A DNA stretch of 64,000 bases, taken from positions 3,148 to 67,147 of the forward strand of contig JBLNBO010000035.1 of the NCBI GenBank assembly GCA_050260055.1. Reading direction: 5' to 3'. Source of the stretch: JBLMYQ01 sp050260055. GTDB taxonomy: Bacteria; Bacillota; Clostridia; Acetivibrionales; UBA4821. This document shows, piece by piece, positions 9,265 to 17,875 of this stretch (positions within the stretch are counted from its first letter, which is position 1; the number at the start of each line of letters is the position of its first letter). The notes beneath the pieces are model-generated. The model saw only the letters and a program-made list of their open reading frames with translations. It made no database searches and had not been told where the DNA came from. A program made the position numbers and the translations under genes.

Positions 9265-9450
9265 GATAAGCGGCGTATTGCGTTGTACTCCAAACGCTAG
9301 CGTGTGATACTTTCAAAGACTTTCATCAGAAGAGGGTGACAGGATGCGCAGTTCATCCGTCATGCAGGGGGAATGCCCCCTATGAGTGACCAAGCTTCTA
9401 ACGCACTACAGATGAACATATGAGGATAATAAGTGGCGTCTAGTGTTGGC
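9265..9450 (+). ncRNA. candidate structured RNA in the gap 3' region
   Basis: This gene-free, GC-richer stretch folds by eye into a compact RNA. P1 pairs 9290-9303 with 9436-9449 (about 13 pairs, two bulges). P2 pairs 9328-9332 with 9395-9399. P3 pairs 9337-9346 with 9354-9362 (9 pairs and a bulged A). P4 is GGGGG-AATG-CCCCC at 9367-9380. A 7-base complement GTTCATC (9351-9357) / GATGAAC (9411-9417) could form a pseudoknot or an alternative helix competing with P3. The strand 9267-9286 resembles the 3' strand of P1 (9429-9449), so it could compete for the same complement. It may be a 3'UTR element, an independent sRNA or a regulator of the next gene. The family is not recognised. Confidence 0.55.
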
Positions 9451-9480
9451 AAAATGAATTTTAACCTTTATTAATAAAAT

Positions 9481-9520
9481 AAAAAAGCTCGGGAAAATTA
9501 AAAATTTCCGGGCTTTTTTT
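9481..9520 (+). terminator. intrinsic terminator after the gap 3' RNA
   Basis: Stem AAGCTCGGGAAA / TTTCCGGGCTT with one bulge, followed by a U-run. It ends transcription from gap and the structured RNA before the pgk paralogue. Confidence 0.85.
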
Positions 9521-9687
9521 ATTCTTTGGCTTGAAGAGTTCAATTAAAAGTAATAAAATATTTTAGGTTTAGAAGTTCGTAAATTGGTTCTGGTTTTATT
9601 AAACTGGGAAGGAAGTGGTTTTTACTCGCAATTTACTGTTAAGTTTCTTCGAATGAAATAACAGGATGGACAAAAGGAGGGATGTTT

Positions 9688-10896
9688 ATGGTAAAAGACG
9701 GTCACTATAGCCAATTTAATCTTTATGGGAAAAGTGTAATTTTTCGCTGCGATTTTAACGTGCCTATTGGGAAAAAGCCTGAATCCGGCGAGTATGTGGT
9801 TATGGATGATGAAAGAATTACTGCGGTAATTCCTGGGCTTAAGGAATTAATCAGCCAGGGTGCAAAAGTAATCCTTATGTCTCACCTCGGCCGGAATAAA
9901 GAGATTAAAAAGGCCGAGGATAAAAAGAGATTTAGCCTTAAACCGGTTGCAGATATGATTTCTGGTTATATTGGTGCGGAAGTGAAACTTGCCGAGGGCA
10001 TCGCTGATGCGAAAAAGCTTATAGCGCAAATGAATAATGGCGATGTTATTATGCTTGAAAATCTCAGGTACAACGCCGGAGAGGAAATTAACAGCTATAA
10101 CTATGCGAAAAGTCTGGCAAGCCTCGGGGAAGTTTATATCAATAATGCATTCGGTACGGCTCACAGGAAACACTCTTCAACCTATACAATAGCACAATTT
10201 GTTGAAAGAGCATATCTTGGGGATCTGATGGTTAAGGAAGCTGAAAAATTGGACACAGTTTTATACTCCACTGATAATCCAAAGGTGGCAATCCTGGGCG
10301 GTAAAAAGATTTCAGACAAACTGGGAGTTTTAAAGAATCTGATGGCGAAAATGGATGCCGTGCTTATTGGAGGCGGAATGGCAAATACATTTCTCAAGGC
10401 TTTGGATTATCAAATCGGGAATTCGCTTTATGAACCGAAACAAATCAAAAATGCAAAAGCCGTATTGAATAACGGCAAAAAATTAGGTGTTGAAATTATA
10501 TTGCCGGTTGATGTGGTTATCGCAAAGTCTAACTCGGAAGATGCAGAAATTAAAATAGTAAGCGTTGACCAGATACCCGAAGGATGGATGATTCTTGACA
10601 TCGGCCCAAAGACGGTAAAACTTTTTACTCAAAGAGTTAAAAAAGCACACATCATAATATGGAATGGCCCGATGGGTGTCTTTGAGATACCTGCATTTGC
10701 TCAAGGTACAAATGGTATTGTAAAAGCTGTTGCGGCAAACAGGAAAGCATTTTCTGTTGTTGGCGGCGGAGAAAGTGTTCAAGCAGTTAAGGATTATGGC
10801 AAAATCGGAAATATAAATCTTTGTACTGGAGGTACAGCGGCCCTGGAATATTTGGAAGGCAAATACCTTCCGGGATTTGAGGCTTGTGATGGCTAA
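9688..10896 (+). CDS. phosphoglycerate kinase paralogue, divergent
   Basis: This 402-residue Pgk-family protein is the second one in the block (the canonical copy is at 12880). It keeps RCDFNVP, SHLGR, FGTAHR, the lysines of GGKKISDK, GGGMANTFLKA and WNGPMGVFE. Several near-invariant positions differ: NNAFGTAH for NDAFGTAH, GGKK for GGAK, and GGGES for the nucleotide-site GGGDS. ATG 9688 is chosen over ATG 9682 because AAGGAGGG then sits 6-7 bases away. It has its own terminator and is separated from gap by one, so it is probably an independent unit. I infer an active or specialised Pgk, but activity is unproven. Confidence 0.85.
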   Translation: MVKDGHYSQFNLYGKSVIFRCDFNVPIGKKPESGEYVVMDDERITAVIPGLKELISQGAKVILMSHLGRNKEIKKAEDKKRFSLKPVADMISGYIGAEVKLAEGIADAKKLIAQMNNGDVIMLENLRYNAGEEINSYNYAKSLASLGEVYINNAFGTAHRKHSSTYTIAQFVERAYLGDLMVKEAEKLDTVLYSTDNPKVAILGGKKISDKLGVLKNLMAKMDAVLIGGGMANTFLKALDYQIGNSLYEPKQIKNAKAVLNNGKKLGVEIILPVDVVIAKSNSEDAEIKIVSVDQIPEGWMILDIGPKTVKLFTQRVKKAHIIIWNGPMGVFEIPAFAQGTNGIVKAVAANRKAFSVVGGGESVQAVKDYGKIGNINLCTGGTAALEYLEGKYLPGFEACDG

Positions 10897-10900
10897 AATG

Positions 10901-10949
10901 CAAAAAAAAACGAGCGATGATTCAATCAGATCATCGCTCGTTTTTTTTC
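10901..10949 (+). terminator. strong terminator after the pgk paralogue
   Basis: Perfect stem ACGAGCGATGAT / ATCATCGCTCGT with an 8-base loop, an A-run before and a T-run after. Confidence 0.93.
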
Positions 10950-11137
10950 TAATATTTAATTGGGAATTTATCTCTTTTTTTTATATCGTCAAAAGTATAT
11001 AATATTTTTCGGAGATAGCATCATACTATTTCATAGAAACGATATTTCTATCCTCAAAACATTTCAAAAGGCTCATATTATCCTAAACATTAAAATTTGT
11101 AAAGCTGCTAAAGAAAAAAGACTAAAGGAGGAGAACC

Positions 11138-12844
11138 ATGAAAAAAACATTTAAATTTATATTTATAACAGCAATATTATTAAGCTTGAGTATCAATACA
11201 TATGCATTTTCAGATATGATGGTTGAAAAGTTTCGAGGCACAGAAGATATCATATTATATTTAAATAGTCCAAAGGCATTTGTAGGTGGAAATGAAACAG
11301 TAGTTGATTCTTCAAATCATAAGGTTTTTCCAGTACTAATTCAGAATAGTACACTGATTCCATTAAGATTTGTTGCAGAGAACCTTAAAGCGCAAGTAAA
11401 ATGGGACGAAAAAATGAATATGGCTGCCGTTATACTCGGTAGTAAAGAAATAAAAATCAAATCAGGAAGTACAAGTATGTTAGTAAATGGCAAGGAGTCA
11501 AAGTTAAGTGTTCCTGCAAAAGATATAGAGAATAGATTATTTATTCCGCTAAGAGCAGTGGTAGAGGCTTTTGGCAAAAAAGTTTTCTGGGATGACAGAG
11601 GGCTTATAATAATAAGCGATAGAGAAAAACCACTAGATAGCAATAAAGATATTTTAGAAGTTTTACTAGAAAAATACGATATAGTTGGCAGCTTTAATGA
11701 TGAAGGATTATCACTTGTTAGTAATGATAATAAGAAATATGGCTTTATAGATTCGACAGGAACGCTGATAGTAGAATATAAATATGACGATACAAGCCTT
11801 TTTCCTTTTGAGGGTTTTTCAGATGTTGAAAAAGATGGAAAGTGGGGATTTATAGATAATAAGGGGAAGGAAATAACCGAATTAAAATATGATGAAGTAG
11901 ACTCCTTTAAAGAGGGAGTAGCTGCTGTTAAGAAAAATGGCAAATGGGGATTTATAGATAGAACAGGAAAAGAAATAACAGAATTAAAATATGACGAAGT
12001 AAACAGCTTTTGTGAAGGGACAACAGTTGTTAGAAAAGAAAAAAACTGGATGTTGATAAATAATGCCGGAAAAGAAGTAATGCAGCTTAATTATGATAAG
12101 GTTGAGCTTTCTAATGATGGAGTATGGATTGTTAGTAAAAATGGAAAGTATGGATTTATAGATAGTACAGGAAAAGAAGTAATAAAACTTGAATATGATT
12201 CAGCTGAGTGTTTCCAAGAAGGGTTTTCAATAGTTAGTAAAAATAGAAAATATGGATTTATAGACAGAACAGGAAAGCCAATAACAAAATTAGATTATGA
12301 TTCAGCCGAAGACTTTGATGGAGGTAGTGCTATTGGAAAAAGAGGAAGTCAAATTTATAGGATTGATACAAATGGAAGAGAATTTATTCAAGAAGAAAGC
12401 TTTATAGAAGGAGAAATAAAAATGATAAATATAAAAACAGATAAAGGTAATATTAAATTAGAAGTATATCCAGAACTAATGCCTATAACTACAGAAAACT
12501 TTTTAGGTCTTGTTAAAAATAGTTTCTATGATGGATTAAAATTCCACAGAGTTGAGGATTGGGTAATACAGGGAGGAGACCCAAGGGGCAATGGCACAGG
12601 CGGGTCAGATAAAACTATAAAGCTTGAAACTAATAGTAAATTAAAAAATATCCGCGGTGCAGTTGCAATGGCAAGGTCTTCTGATCCTGATTCGGCAAGC
12701 TCGCAATTCTATATTTTAAAGACAGATGCTTCATGGTTAGATGGAAGCTATGCTGTTTTTGGAAATGTTGTGGAAGGTATGGATGTAGTTGATAGCATAG
12801 CTGTAAACGATAAAATGATTAAGGTGGAAGAATTAACTGAGTAG
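11138..12844 (+). CDS. secreted fusion: copper-amine-oxidase N-like stalk domain, WG repeats, cyclophilin PPIase
   Basis: The 568 residues begin with a signal peptide (MKKTFKFIF to about residue 23). A copper-amine-oxidase-N-like domain follows (about 48-167), with the paired IPLRFVAENL and IPLRAVVEAFG motifs. About six WG-type repeats (KYGFID, KWGFID and similar) cover about 190-410. A complete cyclophilin-type peptidyl-prolyl isomerase lies at about 429-566, with FHRVEDWVIQGGDP, GAVAMARSS, SSQFYI and the Trp of SWLDGSY. Cyclophilins catalyse proline isomerisation. The N-terminal domains are usual for cell-surface proteins of clostridia. An internal ribosome site and in-frame ATG at 12422 precede the cyclophilin part. 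AAGGAGGAG precedes the main ATG. Confidence 0.88.
   Translation: MKKTFKFIFITAILLSLSINTYAFSDMMVEKFRGTEDIILYLNSPKAFVGGNETVVDSSNHKVFPVLIQNSTLIPLRFVAENLKAQVKWDEKMNMAAVILGSKEIKIKSGSTSMLVNGKESKLSVPAKDIENRLFIPLRAVVEAFGKKVFWDDRGLIIISDREKPLDSNKDILEVLLEKYDIVGSFNDEGLSLVSNDNKKYGFIDSTGTLIVEYKYDDTSLFPFEGFSDVEKDGKWGFIDNKGKEITELKYDEVDSFKEGVAAVKKNGKWGFIDRTGKEITELKYDEVNSFCEGTTVVRKEKNWMLINNAGKEVMQLNYDKVELSNDGVWIVSKNGKYGFIDSTGKEVIKLEYDSAECFQEGFSIVSKNRKYGFIDRTGKPITKLDYDSAEDFDGGSAIGKRGSQIYRIDTNGREFIQEESFIEGEIKMINIKTDKGNIKLEVYPELMPITTENFLGLVKNSFYDGLKFHRVEDWVIQGGDPRGNGTGGSDKTIKLETNSKLKNIRGAVAMARSSDPDSASSQFYILKTDASWLDGSYAVFGNVVEGMDVVDSIAVNDKMIKVEELTE
12408..12844 (+). other. internal ribosome site and start giving a stand-alone cyclophilin
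   Basis: Inside the fusion gene, AAGGAG (12408-12413) stands 8 bases before an in-frame ATG at 12422. Translation from it would give a 140-residue cyclophilin (MINIKTDKGNIKLEVYPE), the size and N-terminus of an ordinary cytoplasmic enzyme. This suggests a former independent gene joined to the upstream one, perhaps still translated separately. Confidence 0.5.
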
Positions 12845-12879
12845 TAAATATTAAAAATAAATTAGGGAGGTATATAAAA

Positions 12880-14067
12880 TTGCTTAACAAGAAAACAATT
12901 GAAGATATCAGTGTAAATGGTAAAAGAGTGTTTGTAAGATGCGATTTTAATGTTCCACAAGATGAGAACGGTAATATTACCGATGATAGAAGAATCGAGG
13001 GAGCACTCCCTACTATCAATTACCTTATCAAGAATAGTGCAAAAGTTATTCTATGTTCACATCTGGGAAGACCAAAGGGAGAATTTAATATGAAGTACAG
13101 CCTTGCACCAGTTGCTAAAAGACTTGGAGAATTATTAAACAAAAATGTAATTCTTGCAAAGGATGTTATCGGAGAAAGTGCAAAGGCTTGTGTTTTGAAT
13201 ATGCAGGATGGAGATGTTGTTCTTCTTGAAAATGTCAGATTCCATAAAGAAGAAGAGGCAAATGACCCGGAATTTGCAAAACAGCTTGCAAGTTTAGCGG
13301 AAGTTTTCGTGAATGATGCTTTTGGTACTGCTCATAGAGCGCATGCCTCCACAGCTGGAATTGCTGATTATTTACCAGCAGTTGCAGGATATTTAATCAA
13401 AAAAGAGATTGACTTTATGGGTAAAGCATTATCTTCCCCAGATAGGCCATTTGTTTCAATACTTGGAGGAGCAAAGGTTTCTGATAAAATCGGTGTCATA
13501 GAAAACCTGATTGATAAAGTTGATACTTTAATAATTGGCGGCGGAATGGCATATACATTCCTTAAGGCACAAGGCTATGGAGTAGGAACTTCAATATGTG
13601 AGTTAGATAAGGTTGATTTGGCAAAAGGATTGCTTGAAAAAGCAAAAAACAAAGGAGTTAAACTTCTTTTGCCTTCTGAAACAGTTGTTGGGAAAGAATT
13701 TAAGGCTGATACGGAAAATAAAGTTGTAAAGTCAACTGAGATTCCTGATGGCTGGATGGGTCTTGATATTGGCCCTGCAAGTATAAAAGAATTTTCAGCA
13801 GAAATTGCAAAAGCTAAAACAGTAGTTTGGAATGGACCTATGGGGGTATTTGAAATGCCTGCTTTTGCAGTAGGAACAAAGGCTATTGCTACTGCTGTTG
13901 CCGACTCTGATTCTGTAAGTATTATTGGAGGCGGAGATTCAGCTGCGGCTGTAGAACAAATGGGATTAGCCGACCGTATGACTCATATTTCCACTGGTGG
14001 AGGAGCTTCACTAGAATTTTTGGAAGGAAAGGAGCTGCCTGGAATTGTCTGCTTACAAGATAAATAG
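12880..14067 (+). CDS. pgk: phosphoglycerate kinase
   Basis: Transfers the acyl phosphate of 1,3-bisphosphoglycerate to ADP. The 395 residues show all Pgk signatures: RCDFNVPQDENG, SHLGRPKG, NDAFGTAHRAHAST, LGGAKVSDKIG, GGGMAYTFLKA, WNGPMGVFEMP and the nucleotide-site GGGDSAAAV. Start TTG 12880 lies behind AGGGAGG. It follows the fusion gene by 35 bases and overlaps tpiA by 23 bases, so pgk-tpiA-gpmI-eno is an operon. This is the canonical copy; the one at 9688 is the divergent one. Confidence 0.97.
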   Translation: MLNKKTIEDISVNGKRVFVRCDFNVPQDENGNITDDRRIEGALPTINYLIKNSAKVILCSHLGRPKGEFNMKYSLAPVAKRLGELLNKNVILAKDVIGESAKACVLNMQDGDVVLLENVRFHKEEEANDPEFAKQLASLAEVFVNDAFGTAHRAHASTAGIADYLPAVAGYLIKKEIDFMGKALSSPDRPFVSILGGAKVSDKIGVIENLIDKVDTLIIGGGMAYTFLKAQGYGVGTSICELDKVDLAKGLLEKAKNKGVKLLLPSETVVGKEFKADTENKVVKSTEIPDGWMGLDIGPASIKEFSAEIAKAKTVVWNGPMGVFEMPAFAVGTKAIATAVADSDSVSIIGGGDSAAAVEQMGLADRMTHISTGGGASLEFLEGKELPGIVCLQDK

Positions 14068-14839
14068 AAAAATAATAGTTGCCGGCAACTGGAAAATGAA
14101 TATGCTTCCTTCACAGGCCGGAGAGTTTGTAAAAAAATTAGGAGAAGCTATAGGAGAAACGGATGTTGACGTTGTAGTCTGCCCTCCGTTCGTCTGCTTA
14201 AATGCAGTTATTCAAGCTGTTAAAGATTTAACTATTAACTGTCAACTGTCAACTGCCAACTGTATCAAGGTAGGCGCTCAAAACATTCATTGGGAAGAAA
14301 AAGGCGCATTTACTGGCGAAGTATCTCCTGCAATGCTTGTCGATATGGGAGTTGAATATGTAATAATCGGACATTCCGAGCGTAGACAATACTTTGCAGA
14401 AACTAATGAAACTGTGAATAAAAAAGTACATTCAGCATTCAAATATGGATTGAAACCTATTGTTTGTGTAGGTGAAACATTAGAACAGAGAGAACAAGGA
14501 ATAACAAATGACCTTCTAAGACTCCAAGCTAGAATTGGTCTTATGAATTTAACTGCTGAGCAGGTTAAAAATACTATAATTGCATATGAGCCTATTTGGG
14601 CTATAGGAACAGGAAAAACAGCATCGCCAGAAGATGCAAACAATGCTATAGCTGCAATCAGGAAGCTTGTTGCTGAAGTTTATGGCCAAGAAACTGCAGA
14701 TGCTATCCGTATACAATACGGCGGAAGCGTGAATGCTTCAAATGCAAAGGAACTTTTCGAAATGCCGGATATTGACGGCGGCCTTGTCGGTGGTGCAAGC
14801 TTAAAGGTTGAAGACTTTGAAAAGATAGTTAAAAGGTGA
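14045..14839 (+). CDS. tpiA: triosephosphate isomerase with a repeat-derived insertion
   Basis: Interconverts dihydroxyacetone phosphate and glyceraldehyde-3-phosphate. AGNWKMN, the catalytic His in IIGHSERR, the catalytic Glu in AYEPIWAIGTG and the phosphate loop YGGSVNASN / GGLVGGASL are intact. The 264 residues exceed the usual 250 or so because about 10-12 residues (LTINCQLSTANC, 62-73) sit between VIQAVKD and IKVGAQN. The DNA of this insert matches the dispersed intergenic repeat. The start is TTG 14045, overlapping pgk, with AAAGGAG 10 bases upstream. No ATG stands before the conserved N-terminus. Confidence 0.95.
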   Translation: MSAYKINRKIIVAGNWKMNMLPSQAGEFVKKLGEAIGETDVDVVVCPPFVCLNAVIQAVKDLTINCQLSTANCIKVGAQNIHWEEKGAFTGEVSPAMLVDMGVEYVIIGHSERRQYFAETNETVNKKVHSAFKYGLKPIVCVGETLEQREQGITNDLLRLQARIGLMNLTAEQVKNTIIAYEPIWAIGTGKTASPEDANNAIAAIRKLVAEVYGQETADAIRIQYGGSVNASNAKELFEMPDIDGGLVGGASLKVEDFEKIVKR

Positions 14840-14843
14840 CATT

Positions 14844-16424
14844 ATGGAAGAAGAGATATTGAACCAATATAAGATAAAAAAACTTGAGAAAACACCTTCA
14901 ATGCTTATTGTCCTTGATGGATTCGGATTAAATCCGAATAAGCAAGGTAATGCGATAAAGCAAGCCAATACACCCAATTTTGAAAGGCTTTATGCAGAGT
15001 ATCCCAATACTTACGTTGAAACTAGCGGAATGAATGTAGGTTTGCCGGAAGGGCAAATGGGAAATTCAGAAGTTGGACATACTAATATAGGAGCAGGAAG
15101 GATTGTATATCAAGAACTGACAAGGATTACTAAGTCTATTGCAGATGGAGATTTCTTTGAAAAGCCTGAGTTTATAAATGCAATTGAAAATTGCAAAAAC
15201 AACCGAGCAAACCTTCATTTATATGGATTGCTATCTAATGGTGGAGTTCATAGTCATAATACACATCTTTATGCGCTATTAGAACTTGCAAAGAAAATGG
15301 ATTTTAACAATGTATTTATTCACTGCTTCATGGATGGAAGGGATACGCCTCCAACATCAGGAAAGGAATATATTATAGAACTTGAACAAAAGATTAAAGA
15401 AATAGGTGTAGGAACAATAGCTACAGTAATAGGCAGATATTATGCAATGGATAGAGACAAGAGATGGGAAAGGGTTAGCCTTGCATACGATGCTTTGGTT
15501 CTTGGTAAAGGTGAATATGCAGATGGTGCAGTACAAGCCATCGAGGAATCTTACAAAAAAGATGAACATGATGAGTTTGTAAAACCCAAGATTATTTTAA
15601 AAAATGATAAGCCAGTTGCAACTATTAAGGCTAACGATTCGGTTGTATTTTTCAATTTCAGGCCTGATAGAGCAAGGGAAATAACAAGAAGTTTTGTAGA
15701 TGAGGCATTTGATGGTTTTGAAAGGCCGCAGGGTTTCTTCCCATTGTATTATGTTTGCATGACAGAATATGATGCCGAAATGCCAAATGTTGAAGTTGCT
15801 TTTAAACCTGAACATTTAAATAATACTTTCGGAGAATATTTAAGTGAATTGGGTTATACTCAATTAAGAATTGCAGAAACTGAAAAGTATGCTCATGTTA
15901 CTTTCTTCTTTAATGGGGGAGTTGAAAAGACCTATCCAGGCGAAGAAAGAATACTTATACAATCTCCCAAAGTTTCTACTTATGACTTGAAGCCGGAGAT
16001 GAGTGCATATGAAGTAACGGATGCTGTAATCAAAGCTGTTGAATCGGGGAAATTTGATGTCATAGTAATGAATTATGCAAATCCTGATATGGTAGGGCAT
16101 ACAGGAATTATGCCAGCTGCAATCAAAGCTGTTGAAGCTGTAGACGAATGCGTAGGAAGAGTTGTAGATGCTGTCCTTGAAAATGGGGGAGGGATAATTA
16201 TTACAGCAGACCATGGAAATGCAGACCAGATGATTGATTATGATACTAAAGAACCATTTACAGCCCATACAACAAAGCCTGCACCATTTATAGTTGTTGG
16301 TTATGGCAAAGATATAAAGCTTAAACCAGGCAAACTTTGCGATATAACACCGACAATGCTTGACCTTATGGGATTGCCGGCACCGCCGGAGATGACGGGG
16401 GAAAGCTTGCTAGTAAAAAGTTAA
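14844..16424 (+). CDS. gpmI: 2,3-bisphosphoglycerate-independent phosphoglycerate mutase
   Basis: Converts 3- to 2-phosphoglycerate using two metal ions and a phosphoserine. The 526 residues, of the alkaline phosphatase superfamily, show LIVLDGFGLN, the catalytic Ser75 in GQMGNSEVGH, the HCFMDGRDTPP segment, MDRDKRWER, NYANPDMVGHTG and TADHGNADQM. The N-terminus is about 15 residues longer than usual. The ATG follows tpiA by 4 bases with AAAGGTGAC upstream, so the genes are coupled. Confidence 0.96.
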   Translation: MEEEILNQYKIKKLEKTPSMLIVLDGFGLNPNKQGNAIKQANTPNFERLYAEYPNTYVETSGMNVGLPEGQMGNSEVGHTNIGAGRIVYQELTRITKSIADGDFFEKPEFINAIENCKNNRANLHLYGLLSNGGVHSHNTHLYALLELAKKMDFNNVFIHCFMDGRDTPPTSGKEYIIELEQKIKEIGVGTIATVIGRYYAMDRDKRWERVSLAYDALVLGKGEYADGAVQAIEESYKKDEHDEFVKPKIILKNDKPVATIKANDSVVFFNFRPDRAREITRSFVDEAFDGFERPQGFFPLYYVCMTEYDAEMPNVEVAFKPEHLNNTFGEYLSELGYTQLRIAETEKYAHVTFFFNGGVEKTYPGEERILIQSPKVSTYDLKPEMSAYEVTDAVIKAVESGKFDVIVMNYANPDMVGHTGIMPAAIKAVEAVDECVGRVVDAVLENGGGIIITADHGNADQMIDYDTKEPFTAHTTKPAPFIVVGYGKDIKLKPGKLCDITPTMLDLMGLPAPPEMTGESLLVKS

Positions 16425-16454
16425 TTTAAATTAATTAATATAAGGAGGAAGAGA

Positions 16455-17759
16455 ATGAAAGATTATATTGCTATTGAAGAGGTTTTTGCGAGACAGATTT
16501 TGGATTCGAGAGGAAATCCAACAATTGAAGTTGAAGTTATTGTCGAAGGTGGTTTCATTGGTAGAGCGGCAGTACCTTCAGGGGCCTCTACAGGCGCTTT
16601 TGAAGCAGTTGAGCTTCGTGATGGAGATAAATCAAAGTATCAGGGAAAAGGCGTTTTAAAAGCTGTAGAAAACGTAAACGATATAATTGCCGAAGAAGTT
16701 GAAGGCATGAATGTTCTTGATCAGGTTGCAATTGATAAACTTTTGATTTCTTTAGATGGAACTCCTAATAAAGCAAAGTTGGGAGCTAATGCAATTCTTG
16801 GAGTTTCATTGGCGGCTGCAAAGGCTGCGGCTGAAGCACTAGGAATTCCATTGTATCGTTATATAGGAGGGGTAAATGCAAAAACTCTACCGGTTCCGAT
16901 GATGAATATTCTTAATGGAGGAAAGCATGCCAGCAATACAGTCTGTATACAGGAATTCATGATTATGCCGGTTGGAGCTCCAAACTTTACTGAAGGGTTA
17001 AGAATGTGTGCAGAAGTATTCCATACACTAAGTAAGGTTCTAAAAGAAAAGGGTTATAGCACTGCTGTTGGAGATGAAGGTGGATTTGCACCTAATCTTT
17101 CAAAGGATGAAGAGGCATTGGAGCTTATAGTCGAAGCAATAAACAAAGCAGGATATAAACCTGGCGAAGACATTAGTATTGCAATTGATGCTGCTGCAAC
17201 CGAAATGTACGAAGAAGCGGAAGTTAAAGGGACATATAGTTTCTGGAAGCAGGGAATTGTAAAGACCAGAGAAGAGATGATTGGATTCTGGAAAGAACTT
17301 GTGAATAAATATCCTATTGTTTCACTTGAAGATGGTGTTGGCGAAGAAGATTGGGAAGCATGGAAAATGCTTACTGACGAGCTTGGGCACAAAATTCAAT
17401 TGGTTGGAGACGATCTATTTGTAACCAATACTGAAAGGTTAGAAAGAGGAATTAACAGCGGGGTTGCAAATTCCATTCTTATCAAGGTAAATCAGATTGG
17501 TACATTAACAGAAACTTTAGATGCAATTCAAATGGCAACTCGTGCAAACTATACATCAATTGTTTCACATCGTTCTGGTGAAACTGAAGATGTTACAATC
17601 GCGGACTTAGTTGTAGCTATGAATGCAGGTCAAATAAAGACAGGCGCTCCTTCTAGAACAGATAGGGTTGCAAAATATAACCAACTGTTAAGAATTGAAG
17701 AAGAGCTTGGTGATACTGCTGAATATTTAGGTAAAAAAGCATTCTTTAATTTAATTTAA
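16455..17759 (+). CDS. eno: enolase
   Basis: Dehydrates 2-phosphoglycerate to phosphoenolpyruvate. The 434 residues carry RQILDSRGNPTIEVEV, GAIPSG-type AAVPSGASTGAFEA, GDEGGFAPN, SLEDGVGEEDW, VGDDLFVTN, the lysine of ILIKVNQIGT and SHRSGETED. AAGGAGG lies 6 bases before the ATG. It is the last gene of the pgk-tpiA-gpmI-eno operon, 30 bases after gpmI. Confidence 0.97.
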   Translation: MKDYIAIEEVFARQILDSRGNPTIEVEVIVEGGFIGRAAVPSGASTGAFEAVELRDGDKSKYQGKGVLKAVENVNDIIAEEVEGMNVLDQVAIDKLLISLDGTPNKAKLGANAILGVSLAAAKAAAEALGIPLYRYIGGVNAKTLPVPMMNILNGGKHASNTVCIQEFMIMPVGAPNFTEGLRMCAEVFHTLSKVLKEKGYSTAVGDEGGFAPNLSKDEEALELIVEAINKAGYKPGEDISIAIDAAATEMYEEAEVKGTYSFWKQGIVKTREEMIGFWKELVNKYPIVSLEDGVGEEDWEAWKMLTDELGHKIQLVGDDLFVTNTERLERGINSGVANSILIKVNQIGTLTETLDAIQMATRANYTSIVSHRSGETEDVTIADLVVAMNAGQIKTGAPSRTDRVAKYNQLLRIEEELGDTAEYLGKKAFFNLI

Positions 17760-17791
17760 AGTAACTTATCTAACTATATAAAATTTCTTAC

Positions 17792-17826
17792 TTCTTCCCT
17801 TACCTAATTTGCAGGCGAGGGAAGAA
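17792..17826. repeat. pyrimidine/purine hairpin downstream of eno
   Basis: TTCTTCCCT (17792-17800) and AGGGAAGAA (17818-17826) form a perfect 9-bp stem with a 17-base loop and no U-run. Similar hairpins lie at 26266-26288 and 28990-29020, each shortly before a start codon. Confidence 0.5.
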
Positions 17827-17875
17827 ATATTGATTGGAGCAGAAGATAAAATTATGGTTCTGAAGAGGTGGACTT

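Noticed and set aside
10960..11154. 64-residue open frame before the WG-repeat/cyclophilin gene
   Set aside because: No ribosome site, low-complexity sequence, and overlap with the start of the well-supported gene at 11138. It lies in an AT-rich leader.
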